A stretch of DNA of 64,000 bases, taken from the NCBI GenBank assembly GCA_023663185.1, contig JAMPHY010000012.1, forward strand, positions 1 through 64,000, written 5' to 3'. The notes beneath the pieces are model-generated. The model did no database searches and was not told the origin of the DNA. It saw only the letters and a program-made list of their open reading frames with translations. The stretch is from Clostridiales bacterium (GTDB lineage: Bacteria; Bacillota; Clostridia; Lachnospirales; Lachnospiraceae). Of the stretch, positions 1 through 8,886 are shown piece by piece. The translations under genes and the position numbers were made by a program. Each line of letters starts with the position of its first letter. Within the stretch, counting starts at the first letter, position 1.

Positions 1-257
1 CAAGTGCAGGCGGTCTTGGTTTTAGAGGTTCAAGGAAATCTACTCCATATGCAGCGCAGATGGCGGCTGAGACAGCTACTAAAGCTGCTTTAGTTCATGG
101 TTTAAAGACAGTTGATGTTATGGTTAAGGGACCGGGTTCAGGTCGTGAAGCGGCTATCCGTGCTCTTCAGGCATGTGGACTTGAAGTAACAAGTATCCGC
201 GACGTAACAGCGGTGCCGCACAATGGCTGTCGTCCTCCTAAACGCCGTCGTGTATAA
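1..257 (+). CDS. rpsK: 30S ribosomal protein S11, 3' part only
   Basis: The reading frame is open from base 3, so the gene begins before the window and the Met at 60 is internal. S11 sits on the platform of the 30S subunit and contacts 16S rRNA near the mRNA exit. The visible C-terminal 84 residues contain the family signature [13 protein letters not shown] followed by [18 protein letters not shown], which is diagnostic for the S11 C-terminus. It is followed by rpsD, rpoA and rplQ, the usual end of the alpha ribosomal operon in Firmicutes. Only the 5' truncation by the window edge is odd. Confidence 0.97.
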   Translation, partial: SAGGLGFRGSRKSTPYAAQMAAETATKAALVHGLKTVDVMVKGPGSGREAAIRALQACGLEVTSIRDVTAVPHNGCRPPKRRRV

Positions 258-350
258 CAGACTGACGAGCAAAGTGGTTGGAAGAATGTGCCGCATTTTA
301 TATTGCGGTATTGTAAACAACGAATTTTACCCTAGTGGTAGAGTTTTATA

Positions 351-367
351 AAGAGGCAACCCCTCTT
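351..367 (+). promoter_or_regulatory. Small hairpin just before the rpsD ribosome-binding site
   Basis: AAGAGG (351-356) and CCTCTT (362-367) form a perfect 6-bp stem with a 5-nt loop, ending 3 nt before the AAAGGAG sequence of rpsD. A second short stem, CCGCA/TGCGG, lies near 293-308. The rpsK-rpsD gap is 125 bp, long for this operon. Control of rpsD translation is possible but is an inference; the stem is short. Confidence 0.35.
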
Positions 368-382
368 AGAAAGGAGCCAAAA

Positions 383-976
383 ATGGCAGTAAACAGAGTA
401 CCTGTATTAAAAAGATGTAGGTCCTTAGATTTGGACCCTACTTATTTAGGTTATGATAAGAAATCGAAAAGAACATCGGCAAGAGCCGGTAAGAAAGTAA
501 GCGAATATGGTCTTCAGCTTCGTGAAAAGCAGAAAGCTAAATTCATTTACGGCGTATTGGAGAAACCCTTCAGAAATTATTATGAGAAAGCCGACAGAAT
601 GAAAGGCATGACCGGTGAAAACCTGATGGTTATGCTTGAGAGCAGGCTTGACAGTGTTGTTTTCAGAATGGGTTTTGCAAGAACCAGAAGAGAAGCAAGA
701 CAGGTTGTAGGTCATAAGCATTTCCTTGTGAACGGAAAACCTGTTAATATACCGTCATATTTGATTAAGGCGGGAGATGTTATTGAAGTAAGGGAAAAAT
801 CCAGAAGCCTGCAAAGATACAAAGATATAATCGAGGTAACAGGCGGAAGACTGGTACCGGAATGGCTTGAGGTAGATCAGGACGCATTCAAGGGTACTGT
901 GAAGTATCTTCCTACGAGAGAGATGATAGATGTTCCCGTAAACGAGATGCTTATCGTCGAGTTGTATTCCAAATAA
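383..976 (+). CDS. rpsD: 30S ribosomal protein S4
   Basis: S4 is a primary 16S rRNA-binding protein that nucleates 30S assembly. The 197-residue product begins [19 protein letters not shown]. The S4 RNA-binding fold is visible at about residues 88-150 ([20 protein letters not shown], then [20 protein letters not shown]), and the C-terminus [12 protein letters not shown] is typical. The N-terminus lacks the zinc-binding cysteine set, so this is the C-minus form. I chose ATG 383 because GGAG lies just upstream at 373-376; an upstream in-frame extension from 335 has no such site and no family resemblance. Confidence 0.97.
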   Translation: MAVNRVPVLKRCRSLDLDPTYLGYDKKSKRTSARAGKKVSEYGLQLREKQKAKFIYGVLEKPFRNYYEKADRMKGMTGENLMVMLESRLDSVVFRMGFARTRREARQVVGHKHFLVNGKPVNIPSYLIKAGDVIEVREKSRSLQRYKDIIEVTGGRLVPEWLEVDQDAFKGTVKYLPTREMIDVPVNEMLIVELYSK

Positions 977-1025
977 TACCATATAGATAAGTATTTTATA
1001 TTGTTCGTAAAGGAGGGTATTTGCG

Positions 1026-1985
1026 GTGTTTGATTTTGAAAGACCAAATATTGAGGTTGTAGAAATCTCTGAAGATAAAAAATACGGTAAATTTGTAGTG
1101 GAACCCCTTGAAAGAGGTTACGGTATAACCCTTGGTAACTCTTTAAGAAGAATCATGCTTTCTTCTTTGCCCGGAGCGGCTGTAAGTCAAGTGAAAATCG
1201 AAGGCGTTTTACATGAGTTCAGTTCAATTCAGGGCGTAAAGGAAGATGTTACGGAAATTATCATGAATATCAAGAGCCTTGCAATCAAGAATAACAGCGA
1301 GACGAATGAGCCTAAGACCGCTTATATCGAATATGAAGGCGAAGGCGTTGTACGTGCTGCTGACATTCAGGTTGATCAGGATATTGAGATTATGAATCCC
1401 GACCTTGTTATTGCTACTTTAAACGGTAAAGACACTAAGCTATATATGGAACTGACAATCACGAAAGGCAGAGGATATGTAAGTTCCGACAAAAATAAGA
1501 CAGAAGATTTACCTATTGGCGTTATTGCAATAGACTCAATCTATACACCCGTTGAAAGAGTTAATATGACTATTGACAATACGCGTGTAGGTCAGATTAC
1601 GGATTTCGATAAGCTGACATTAGATGTCTACACCAATGGCACACTTGCTCCGGACGAGGCTGTCAGCCTTGCGGCAAAGGTACTCAGCGAGCATTTGAGT
1701 CTTTTTATCGACCTCTCAGAGAATGCTAAGACAGCAGAAGTCATGGTAGAGAAAGAGGACGATGAAAAAGAAAAAGTCCTTGAAATGAGCATTGATGAAC
1801 TTGAACTTTCGGTTCGTTCTTATAACTGCTTGAAGAGAGCCGGAATCAATACCGTCGAAGAACTTACAAACAGAACTTCCGAGGATATGATGAAAGTACG
1901 TAACTTAGGACGTAAATCTTTAGAGGAAGTTTTAGCTAAATTAAAGGAATTAGGGCTTCAGCTTAATCCAAGCGACGAAGCATAA
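1026..1985 (+). CDS. rpoA: DNA-directed RNA polymerase subunit alpha
   Basis: Alpha dimerises to start RNA polymerase assembly, and its C-terminal domain contacts UP elements and activators. The product is 319 residues, the normal length. The N-terminal assembly domain is seen at 1-230 ([21 protein letters not shown]), followed by an acidic linker and a C-terminal domain at about 250-310 ([40 protein letters not shown]). It starts with GTG at 1026, ten bases after AGGAGG at 1011-1016. Position between rpsD and rplQ is standard. Confidence 0.97.
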   Translation: MFDFERPNIEVVEISEDKKYGKFVVEPLERGYGITLGNSLRRIMLSSLPGAAVSQVKIEGVLHEFSSIQGVKEDVTEIIMNIKSLAIKNNSETNEPKTAYIEYEGEGVVRAADIQVDQDIEIMNPDLVIATLNGKDTKLYMELTITKGRGYVSSDKNKTEDLPIGVIAIDSIYTPVERVNMTIDNTRVGQITDFDKLTLDVYTNGTLAPDEAVSLAAKVLSEHLSLFIDLSENAKTAEVMVEKEDDEKEKVLEMSIDELELSVRSYNCLKRAGINTVEELTNRTSEDMMKVRNLGRKSLEEVLAKLKELGLQLNPSDEA

Positions 1986-1989
1986 ATAT

Positions 1990-2145
1990 CGGTACGCCAA
2001 ACAGAGCGGACCGGTGTACTTAGGCATATGGGGTAAGTCCAAAAGGCGCGCATGTGCCATTCATGAAACTGTTGACGTGTTCGGCAAGTAAGTCCAAAGG
2101 GCATAGCCGAATGTACCATATGAAGTCTAACATAATAGCAGACTT
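1990..2145 (+). ncRNA. Candidate structured leader RNA between rpoA and rplQ
   Basis: This 193-bp gap holds several inverted repeats. GTACGCC (1992-1998) pairs with GGTGTAC (2013-2019). An outer stem CATATGG (2025-2031)/CCATATG (2116-2122) encloses two hairpins: GGCGC/GTGCC (2045-2058) and TTCGGC (2080-2085)/GCCGAA (2106-2111). AAGTCT (2123-2128)/AGACTT (2140-2145) follows. GTAAGTCCAAA occurs twice, at 2033 and 2088, once before and once after the inner hairpins begin. The layout suggests a multi-branched mRNA element controlling rplQ. I know of no described motif at this position; no folding was computed. Confidence 0.5.
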
Positions 2146-2178
2146 TCTGTGGGAATATAGCCAGAATGGAGGATTATT

Positions 2179-2715
2179 ATGGCAAAATACAGAAAATTAG
2201 GCAGAACATCAAGCCAGAGAAAAGCATTACTTAGAAATCAGGTAACAAACCTTATCCGTTATGGAAAGATTGTTACAACAGAGGCGAGAGCAAAAGAAGT
2301 TCGTAAGTTTGCTGACGGGATTATTGCGATGGCTGTCAAAGAAAGAGATAATTATGAAACCGTTAAGGTAACTGCAAAAGTACCCAGAAAAGACAAAGAC
2401 GGTAAAAGAGTAAAAGAAGTGGTAGACGGCAAGAAGGTTACTGTATATGATACAGTGGAGAAGGAAATTAAGAAGGATATGCCTTCAAGACTTCATGCAA
2501 GACGTCAGATACTTAGAGTTTTGTATCCGGCAACCGAGGTTCCTACCACTGCAGCGGGAAGGAAGAGAGGCACTAAGGAAGTTGACCTTGTGGCAAAACT
2601 TTTCGACGAGTATGGACCGAAATATGCAAACCGTAACGGCGGTTATACAAGAATCATTAAAATCGGACCACGTAAGGGTGACGCAGCAATGCAGGTTGTG
2701 TTGGAGTTAGTGTAA
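2179..2715 (+). CDS. rplQ: 50S ribosomal protein L17, long form
   Basis: L17 lies near the peptide exit tunnel of the 50S subunit. The start MAKYRKLGRTSSQRKALLRN and the ending RIIKIGPRKGDAAMQVVLEL are diagnostic. At 178 residues it is longer than the roughly 115-130 of most bacteria because of a charged insertion at about residues 75-105 (KDKDGKRVKEVVDGKKVTVY), a form I associate with Lachnospiraceae-type L17. GGAGG at 2169-2173 precedes ATG 2179. It is the last gene of the operon and is followed by a clear terminator. Confidence 0.96.
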   Translation: MAKYRKLGRTSSQRKALLRNQVTNLIRYGKIVTTEARAKEVRKFADGIIAMAVKERDNYETVKVTAKVPRKDKDGKRVKEVVDGKKVTVYDTVEKEIKKDMPSRLHARRQILRVLYPATEVPTTAAGRKRGTKEVDLVAKLFDEYGPKYANRNGGYTRIIKIGPRKGDAAMQVVLELV

Positions 2716-2774
2716 GATAATTCAGTATAGATTTTATTTGTGGGAAATAATAATTAAATAAAAATCTGATTAAG

Positions 2775-2808
2775 AACAGAGTATGGAGTGTTTCATACTC
2801 TGTTTTTT
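2775..2808 (+). terminator. Rho-independent terminator of the rpsK-rplQ operon
   Basis: An 11-bp stem, AACAGAGTATG paired with CATACTCTGTT, with an 8-nt loop, runs straight into a T tract. It ends the ribosomal operon. Confidence 0.92.
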
Positions 2809-2855
2809 AGTAGAAATGTATAAAAAACGGAAACTGTTTTTGTTAAATTGGTTTC

Positions 2856-2884
2856 TTGATAGTCATATAGTACAGTGTTATAAT
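2856..2884 (+). promoter_or_regulatory. Sigma-A promoter of the TetR/galactoside operon
   Basis: TTGATA (2856-2861), a 17-bp spacer and TATAAT (2879-2884). It is the only strong promoter seen upstream of the TetR gene and its downstream glycosidase genes. Confidence 0.8.
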
Positions 2885-2888
2885 AATG

Positions 2889-2914
2889 GAAACTGAAAAA
2901 TAAAAAATAGTTTC
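2889..2914 (+). promoter_or_regulatory. Possible TetR operator just downstream of the -10 box
   Basis: GAAACT (2889-2894) and AGTTTC (2909-2914) are perfect inverted repeats with a 14-bp A-rich centre, covering the likely transcription start. The half site GGAAACTG also occurs upstream of the -35 box at 2829-2836, so the promoter is flanked on both sides. The location suggests autorepression by the next gene's product. Binding is an inference. Confidence 0.5.
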
Positions 2915-2927
2915 GCAGGGAGACAAC

Positions 2928-3488
2928 ATGGATTTACGGGAAGAAATTTTGAAGGGAACGCTTCATGCTTTTAATCAAAAAGGTCTTAAATTTACAATGG
3001 ACGATATCACTTTATTGCTTAAGATAAGTAAAAAGACGATTTATACGGTTTTCAAAGATAAAGAAGAATTGTTTCTGGCGATGGTTGATTATCTGTTCGA
3101 TTCGATTAAAGAGAGCGAGCGGGCGGTTTTGGAAAATGATGAATTGGATACTGTGGAGAAAGTGCGCAGGGTTTTAGGCGTGATGCCGGAAGGATATAGG
3201 GATGTGGACTTTAGAAAGCTGTACCTTCTGAAAGACAAATATCCGCGGATATATAAACAGGTGGAGTTTCGCTTAGAGACAGGCTGGGAAGCGACGATAG
3301 AGCTTATTGAGAAAGGAATTGCCGAAGGAAGTATCCGCCCGATTAAGATACCAATTTTGAAAACTATGATGGAGTCCGTGTTAGAGCAGTTTTTTCAAAG
3401 GGATATACTGGTGCAGAATAATATTTCATATCAAGAGGCGTTGGACGAGGTTGTGGATATTTTGATAGATGGAATTGTTATAGCTTAG
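2928..3488 (+). CDS. TetR/AcrR-family transcriptional regulator
   Basis: The 186-residue protein has the size and layout of TetR repressors: an N-terminal helix-turn-helix at about residues 8-50 (FTMDDITLLLKISKKTIYTV FKDKEELF) and a helical ligand-binding C-terminal half with no recognisable specificity. ATG 2928 follows AGGGAG at 2917-2922. Its stop is 7 bp before the GH2 gene, so it is the first gene of the galactoside operon and probably its regulator, acting at the inverted repeat over the promoter. The inducer is unknown; a galactoside or a metabolite of one would fit the neighbours. Confidence 0.85.
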   Translation: MDLREEILKGTLHAFNQKGLKFTMDDITLLLKISKKTIYTVFKDKEELFLAMVDYLFDSIKESERAVLENDELDTVEKVRRVLGVMPEGYRDVDFRKLYLLKDKYPRIYKQVEFRLETGWEATIELIEKGIAEGSIRPIKIPILKTMMESVLEQFFQRDILVQNNISYQEALDEVVDILIDGIVIA

Positions 3489-3495
3489 GGGGTAT

Positions 3496-5949
3496 ATGAT
3501 GGGTAAGCGAATTTTTCTCAATGATGATTGGAAGTTTACGGAAAGCTATAGCGACGAGCTGCTTAACGCAAGTTATGACGACAGCGGGCTTTGCAGCGTG
3601 CGTCTGCCGCATACCTGTAAGGAGACGCCGTTTCACTATTTTGACGAGCATATTTACCAGATGGTGAGCGGTTATCGTAAGACCTTTAATGCGCCGGAGG
3701 AATGGAGAGGGAAAAAGGCGCTTCTTACGATTGACGGTGCGGCGCATGAGAGCGAAGTCTTTGTAAACGGAAGCAAGGTCGGAGAACATCATTGCGGTTA
3801 TACAGCTTTTACTATGGACATTACGGATAAGCTTAGATACGGCGAAGATAATATCCTTGTAGTAAAAGTGGACAGTCGGGAAGACAGAAATATACCACCG
3901 TTTGGCTTTGTGGTCGATTATATGACATACGGCGGTATATATAGGGAAGTCTGGCTGGATATTAAAAATCCCATATATTTGCAGGACATATTTGTAAGAA
4001 CTGATATTTCAGTTGGAAAGACCGATGTTAATTCACAGACTACTATAAGTGAAAAATCCGAGGTCATTTCACAGATTACTTTAAGTGAAGCGGCTAAAGG
4101 AGAGATTAAGGGGTTGACAATACGCCAGTCGATAAAGAAGCACGGGGACGGCGAATTTAAAAGACTTGGCGAACAAGAAGCAGCCAAGACGCTTACGCTT
4201 ACATATCAGGTAGAAAATGCGGACCTTTGGGATATAGAACACCCGAATTTGTACGAGCTTAAGACAGAGCTTATAAAGGACGGCGAACTACTGGACGAAA
4301 AAATCAATACCTTTGGTTTTAGAAAAGCAGAGTTTCGCGCAGACGGTTTTTACCTGAATGATAAGAAGATAAAAATAAGAGGGCTGAACCGCCATCAAAG
4401 TTTTTCATATGTGGGCTATGCGATGCCGGAGTCTATGCAGAAATTGGACGCGGATATACTTAAGAATGAATTAGGCGTGAATGCGGTAAGGACTTCGCAT
4501 TATCCTCAATCGCACTATTTTCTTGATAGATGTGATGAAATAGGGCTTTTAGTATTTACGGAGATTCCGGGCTGGCAGCATATCGGAGATGATAAATGGA
4601 AGGCGCAGGCGGTAGAAAACGTAAAGGATATGGTTCTGCAATATAGAAACCATACTTCAATTATACTGTGGGGAGTACGGATTAATGAGTCTGCCGATGA
4701 TGATGAGTTTTATCTAAGGACTAACGCAGCGGCACATGAACTGGACAATTCCCGTGCGACCGGCGGCGTCAGAGCGCATAAGAAGAGCAGCTTGTTAGAG
4801 GACGTATATACATATAATGATTTTCTTCATGACGGCAAAGCGAAGGGCTGCGAGAGAAAGTCGGACGTAACGCCAGATATGAATAAAGCGTATCTGGTTA
4901 GCGAATACAACGGGCACATGTATCCGACTAAAGCTTATGATTGGGAAGAACACAGGCTGGAGCATGCAATGCGGCATGCTAATGTGTTGGACGCTGTGGC
5001 GGAGCAGGAGGATATCGCGGGGAGTTTCGGCTGGTGCATGTTTGACTACAATACCCATAAAGATTTCGGCAGCGGCGACAGAGTCTGCTATCATGGAGTT
5101 ATGGATATGTTTAGAAATCCTAAGCCTGCGGCTGACATATATGCCTGTGAACAGGAGAAAACGCCAGTGCTTGCCTTAAGTTCGTCGATGGATATAGGAG
5201 AGCATCCGGGCTGCAACCGTGGTAAAACCTATATCATGACAAACGCCGACAGCGTGCGTATGTATAAAAACGGCAGATTTATCAAAGAATATACGAGGAA
5301 AAATTCCCCCTATACCCATTTGAAACATGGACCGATTTTGATAGATGATTTTATCGGTGATGCGATTGAAAAAAATGAAAATTTTAAGCCGGCGCAGGCG
5401 GAAGCGGTCAAGAAAATATTAAATGCAACGGCAATGTATGGACTTTCCAATTTGCCCAAATCCGTATACCTTCTTGCCGCGAAGCTGATAGCGGTATATC
5501 ATATGAAACCGCAAGAAGCGGTGACGCTTTATAACCGTTATATAGGGGATTGGGGCGGCGAATCCACGTCATATAGATTTGAAGCGATTAAGGACGGGAA
5601 AGTAATAAAAGAGATTACCAAAGAGCCGACAGTTTCCGTGCATATCCATGCAGAAGCAGACCATTACGAACTGGCAGAGAAGAGTACATATGACGTGGCG
5701 GCAATAAGGATACGCATGTTAGATGAAAACGGAAACCAGATGTATTTTTACAACGAACCGATACTGCTTGAAGCGCAAGGACCAATCGAGATTATAGGAC
5801 CGAAAGTGACGTCGCTTCAGGGCGGCATGGGCGGAACCTATATAAAAACCATAGGAACCGCAGGAGAGGCGCGCATTACGATACGCACCACGCAGACGGA
5901 AGAAGTTATATTGAAATTTAATATCAATCAGATAATTGTGAAATATTAG
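3496..5949 (+). CDS. Glycoside hydrolase family 2, beta-galactosidase-like
   Basis: An 817-residue GH2 enzyme, retaining exo-glycosidase. The N-terminal sugar-binding jelly-roll domain is at about 1-160, an Ig-like domain at 160-285, and the TIM barrel from about 290 (IKIRGLNRHQSF). The acid/base is probably Glu398 in WGVRINES and the nucleophile Glu470 in LVSEYNGH. Both depart from LacZ (GNES, CEYAHAMGN), so the substrate is not necessarily lactose. A Ser/Thr/Glu-rich insertion lies near residues 172-200. It has no signal peptide and should be cytoplasmic. Two adjacent ATGs (3496, 3499) follow a GGGGG run. It is co-transcribed with a sugar symporter and an alpha-galactosidase. Confidence 0.88.
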   Translation: MMGKRIFLNDDWKFTESYSDELLNASYDDSGLCSVRLPHTCKETPFHYFDEHIYQMVSGYRKTFNAPEEWRGKKALLTIDGAAHESEVFVNGSKVGEHHCGYTAFTMDITDKLRYGEDNILVVKVDSREDRNIPPFGFVVDYMTYGGIYREVWLDIKNPIYLQDIFVRTDISVGKTDVNSQTTISEKSEVISQITLSEAAKGEIKGLTIRQSIKKHGDGEFKRLGEQEAAKTLTLTYQVENADLWDIEHPNLYELKTELIKDGELLDEKINTFGFRKAEFRADGFYLNDKKIKIRGLNRHQSFSYVGYAMPESMQKLDADILKNELGVNAVRTSHYPQSHYFLDRCDEIGLLVFTEIPGWQHIGDDKWKAQAVENVKDMVLQYRNHTSIILWGVRINESADDDEFYLRTNAAAHELDNSRATGGVRAHKKSSLLEDVYTYNDFLHDGKAKGCERKSDVTPDMNKAYLVSEYNGHMYPTKAYDWEEHRLEHAMRHANVLDAVAEQEDIAGSFGWCMFDYNTHKDFGSGDRVCYHGVMDMFRNPKPAADIYACEQEKTPVLALSSSMDIGEHPGCNRGKTYIMTNADSVRMYKNGRFIKEYTRKNSPYTHLKHGPILIDDFIGDAIEKNENFKPAQAEAVKKILNATAMYGLSNLPKSVYLLAAKLIAVYHMKPQEAVTLYNRYIGDWGGESTSYRFEAIKDGKVIKEITKEPTVSVHIHAEADHYELAEKSTYDVAAIRIRMLDENGNQMYFYNEPILLEAQGPIEIIGPKVTSLQGGMGGTYIKTIGTAGEARITIRTTQTEEVILKFNINQIIVKY

Positions 5950-5967
5950 GAGAGGAGAAGGTAAGAA

Positions 5968-7461
5968 ATGGACGAAAAATCTAAAGTAATTTTCGGCAAT
6001 CAAATGGCGGAAAAAGTCTACCGCAAAGCAGTAAATTCCAAGAAAAAATATGCGAAGAAGTTCGGGGACGATTCAAACGCCAGCTATCCCGTGACGACTG
6101 AAAAAAACGCGCATATAGGAGATTCTTTGGGCGTTATGAACGTGGTGTTAGGCAAGGCTGATTCCACGGCAACCGAAAGCACATCTTTTGACAGGGAGAA
6201 AGGAATTATCGTCGGCAATATCCGTATGGGATTTGGACATTACAGAATTTCTATGGCGATTGCTTCCGCGGCAAAATCTATGGGCTATGTGCCATACTGG
6301 ATGGACCTTAATTCCTATAAGCATACGACATGTACGAAGGTTATCAGCGCGCAGAACGATTTATACTCGCTGGGTTCGAGAATTTCAGGTAAAAGCAGGC
6401 TTTTCAATAAATTTGTATGGGAGCCCATGAATTATGAGGGGTTCCGTAAATTAAGCTATAATGCTTCCGACCAGAAAAACGCTGAATTGATGGCGGCGGT
6501 ATATAGAAATGTGCCGAAAGATATTCCCGTAGTAGCGACGCATGTATGGCCGGCGCAGGCTGCGATTCATGCAGGCATGAAACATGTTGTCAACGCTATT
6601 CCTGATAACTGGCCGATGGCGCTGCATTTATCGGAAGGGAGTCTGCACACGGTACAGACGCATTTTGCTTATCAGGGCTACCGCATTTTAAACGGAATGC
6701 AGGGCAAAGACGTATTGAAGCCGATGCCGGCTGAGTCGCTTGTTTATACAGGACACTATATCGACCATGAACTTGTATCCAATATTGAAAGCGACTGTGC
6801 GGCAAGAGTGAAACGTAAAGAAGAAGGAAAACCGCTGCGTTTTCTTCTGACTATCGGCGGCGCGGGCGCGCAGAAGGAGATTTTTGCCTCGATAATAAAA
6901 TTCCTCATGCCCTCAATCCGTGAGAATAGGGCGGCGCTCTACGTCAATGTAGGAGACTATAAAAATGTATGGGAAGAACTGTTAAAAGAAATACCTGAAT
7001 TAGCTAAAGAATCTACCGAGCATTTTAATAATTGGCAGGAAACGCAGGAGTTTGCGCAAAAAGCGCTTATGGATACAACGGAAGGCAATGTTCGCGGCGT
7101 CCACGCTTTCTGGCATGAAAATATTTTCGAGGCGGTTTATTGCACCAATCTGCTTATGAGAAGCTGTGACGTGTTGGTGACGAAGCCGAGCGAGCTTTCA
7201 TTTTATCCGGTGCCGAAGCTTTTTATAAAAAGAGTCGGCGGACACGAGAGATGGGGCGCTATTCATTCAGCAGAAATCGGCGACGGCACGCTGGAATGCA
7301 GCGATATACCGCATACGCTGCAAATGATTAAGATTTTTATGGAAGATAAAAATTTTCTAAAAGACATGTGTGAAAACATTGTAGCAAACAAAGCGGCTGG
7401 AATCTATGACGGCGCGTATAAAGTAGTGGAGATGGCGATGAAGAAAGGAGCATTATCATGA
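5968..7461 (+). CDS. GT-B-fold glycosyltransferase-like protein, function unknown
   Basis: A 497-residue protein I cannot name precisely. Its layout resembles the MurG/MGDG-synthase (GT28-like) GT-B fold: an N-terminal Rossmann start GIIVGNIRMGFGHYRISMAI at about residues 74-93, a mid-domain VATHVWPAQAAIHAG, a second Rossmann domain beginning FLLTIGGAGAQKEI at about residue 292, and CDVLVTKPSELSFYPVPKL, which matches the place of the sugar-nucleotide loop in such enzymes. No signal peptide or obvious membrane segment. The resemblance is by eye only. It sits 18 bp after the GH2 gene and overlaps the transporter by 4 bp (ATGA), so it belongs to the galactoside operon, where a biosynthetic GT fold is unexpected. 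Confidence 0.55.
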   Translation: MDEKSKVIFGNQMAEKVYRKAVNSKKKYAKKFGDDSNASYPVTTEKNAHIGDSLGVMNVVLGKADSTATESTSFDREKGIIVGNIRMGFGHYRISMAIASAAKSMGYVPYWMDLNSYKHTTCTKVISAQNDLYSLGSRISGKSRLFNKFVWEPMNYEGFRKLSYNASDQKNAELMAAVYRNVPKDIPVVATHVWPAQAAIHAGMKHVVNAIPDNWPMALHLSEGSLHTVQTHFAYQGYRILNGMQGKDVLKPMPAESLVYTGHYIDHELVSNIESDCAARVKRKEEGKPLRFLLTIGGAGAQKEIFASIIKFLMPSIRENRAALYVNVGDYKNVWEELLKEIPELAKESTEHFNNWQETQEFAQKALMDTTEGNVRGVHAFWHENIFEAVYCTNLLMRSCDVLVTKPSELSFYPVPKLFIKRVGGHERWGAIHSAEIGDGTLECSDIPHTLQMIKIFMEDKNFLKDMCENIVANKAAGIYDGAYKVVEMAMKKGALS

Positions 7462-8846
7462 AACTATCATTAAGAGAAAAAGTATCCTACGGATTAGGCG
7501 CGGTAGGCAAGGACATGGTCTACATGCTTTCCGCAAGTTATATCCTGTACTACTATCAGGATATCTTAGGGGTGAGCGCAATCGCGATGGGAATTATCCT
7601 CATGGCAGCGCGTGTATTCGACGCTTTTAACGATCCAATTATGGGAGTTCTGGTGGCTAAGACGAGGACGAAATGGGGTAAATTCCGCCCGTGGCTTCTG
7701 ATTGGTACAATACTTAATTCCGTTGTACTGTATTTTATGTTTGCGGCGCCGCCGTCGCTTGACGGAAGCGGACTGGTTGCTTACGCCGCTATTACTTACA
7801 TCGTATGGGGAGTTACCTATACTATGATGGATATTCCTTATTGGTCGATGATACCGGCGTTTACTGAAGGCGGTAAAGAGCGCGAGGGGCTTTCTACTTT
7901 GGCGCGTTCCTGCGCGGGCGTCGGTTCGGCGATTGTAACTATCGTCACGATGAAGTGCGTATACCTGTTAGGGCAGGAAGACGAGCGCGTCGGCTTCATG
8001 CGTTTTGCCTTTATTATAGCGGTGATTTTCACGGTATTCATCATATGCACCTGCATGAACATCAAGGAAAAATCCACGGTAAATGTAGATTCACCTTCGG
8101 TTGGACAGATGTTTAAGGCGCTCATACAGAATGATCAGGCGATGGCAGTGGTTATCACGATCGTACTTATCAACTGCGCTATTTATACCACATCAAATCT
8201 CGTCATCTATTTCTTTAAATATGACTTTGGCGGTGAGAAGTGGTATGACTCTTATACATTATTTAATACATTCGGCGGAGCGGTGCAGATTTTATCCATG
8301 ATGTTATTTTTCCCGCTGCTGCGCAAAGTTTTCAGCGCAATCAAAGTATTTTATATAAGTTTCGCTATGGCGATTGTAGGGTATGCGGCGTTGCTCATTC
8401 TTGCCTTTACGGATATGTCAAGCGTATATATGCTTTTTATCCCCGGCTTCTTTATCTTTGCGGCAAACGGAATGCTTACTGTGCTGGTAACGGTATTCCT
8501 TGCCAATACGGTCGATTATGGCGAGCTTAAAAATAACAGACGAGACGAGAGCGTAATTTTCTCCATGCAGACCTTTGTAGTCAAGCTGGCTTCTGGCGTG
8601 GCGGCATTAATAGCTTCCGCGTGTCTGACAATATTTAACTTAAGCGACGACACCGAAGCCGTTGTGGAAACGGCGCAGACGGCGGTTTCGTCCGTAGTGG
8701 GACTGCGTATGACTATGACTGTGATTCCGATTATCGGCTTACTTGTTGCGGTATTTGTATTCCATAAAAAATTCATTTTGACGGAAGACAAGGTGGAAGA
8801 AATCGCGGCGCAGATTAAAGAAAAGAGAGCAAAGGAAGAAGCATGA
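7458..8846 (+). CDS. GPH-family sugar:cation symporter (MelB-like)
   Basis: A 462-residue polytopic membrane protein of the glycoside-pentoside-hexuronide:cation symporter family. The N-terminus SLREKVSYGLGAVGKDMVYM and the cytoplasmic loop at about residue 50-75 (ARVFDAFNDPIMGVLVAKTR, TKWGKFRPWLL) are the family signature; about 12 hydrophobic segments follow. It should import a galactoside, probably with Na+ or H+. There is no PTS IIA extension. The start overlaps the stop of the preceding gene, indicating translational coupling. The neighbours suggest an alpha- or beta-galactoside such as melibiose or a related oligosaccharide, but the substrate is not readable from sequence. Confidence 0.9.
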   Translation: MKLSLREKVSYGLGAVGKDMVYMLSASYILYYYQDILGVSAIAMGIILMAARVFDAFNDPIMGVLVAKTRTKWGKFRPWLLIGTILNSVVLYFMFAAPPSLDGSGLVAYAAITYIVWGVTYTMMDIPYWSMIPAFTEGGKEREGLSTLARSCAGVGSAIVTIVTMKCVYLLGQEDERVGFMRFAFIIAVIFTVFIICTCMNIKEKSTVNVDSPSVGQMFKALIQNDQAMAVVITIVLINCAIYTTSNLVIYFFKYDFGGEKWYDSYTLFNTFGGAVQILSMMLFFPLLRKVFSAIKVFYISFAMAIVGYAALLILAFTDMSSVYMLFIPGFFIFAANGMLTVLVTVFLANTVDYGELKNNRRDESVIFSMQTFVVKLASGVAALIASACLTIFNLSDDTEAVVETAQTAVSSVVGLRMTMTVIPIIGLLVAVFVFHKKFILTEDKVEEIAAQIKEKRAKEEA

Positions 8847-8886
8847 AAGAAATAACATAAAAGAAACAGAGTGAAAAGGAAGGCTT

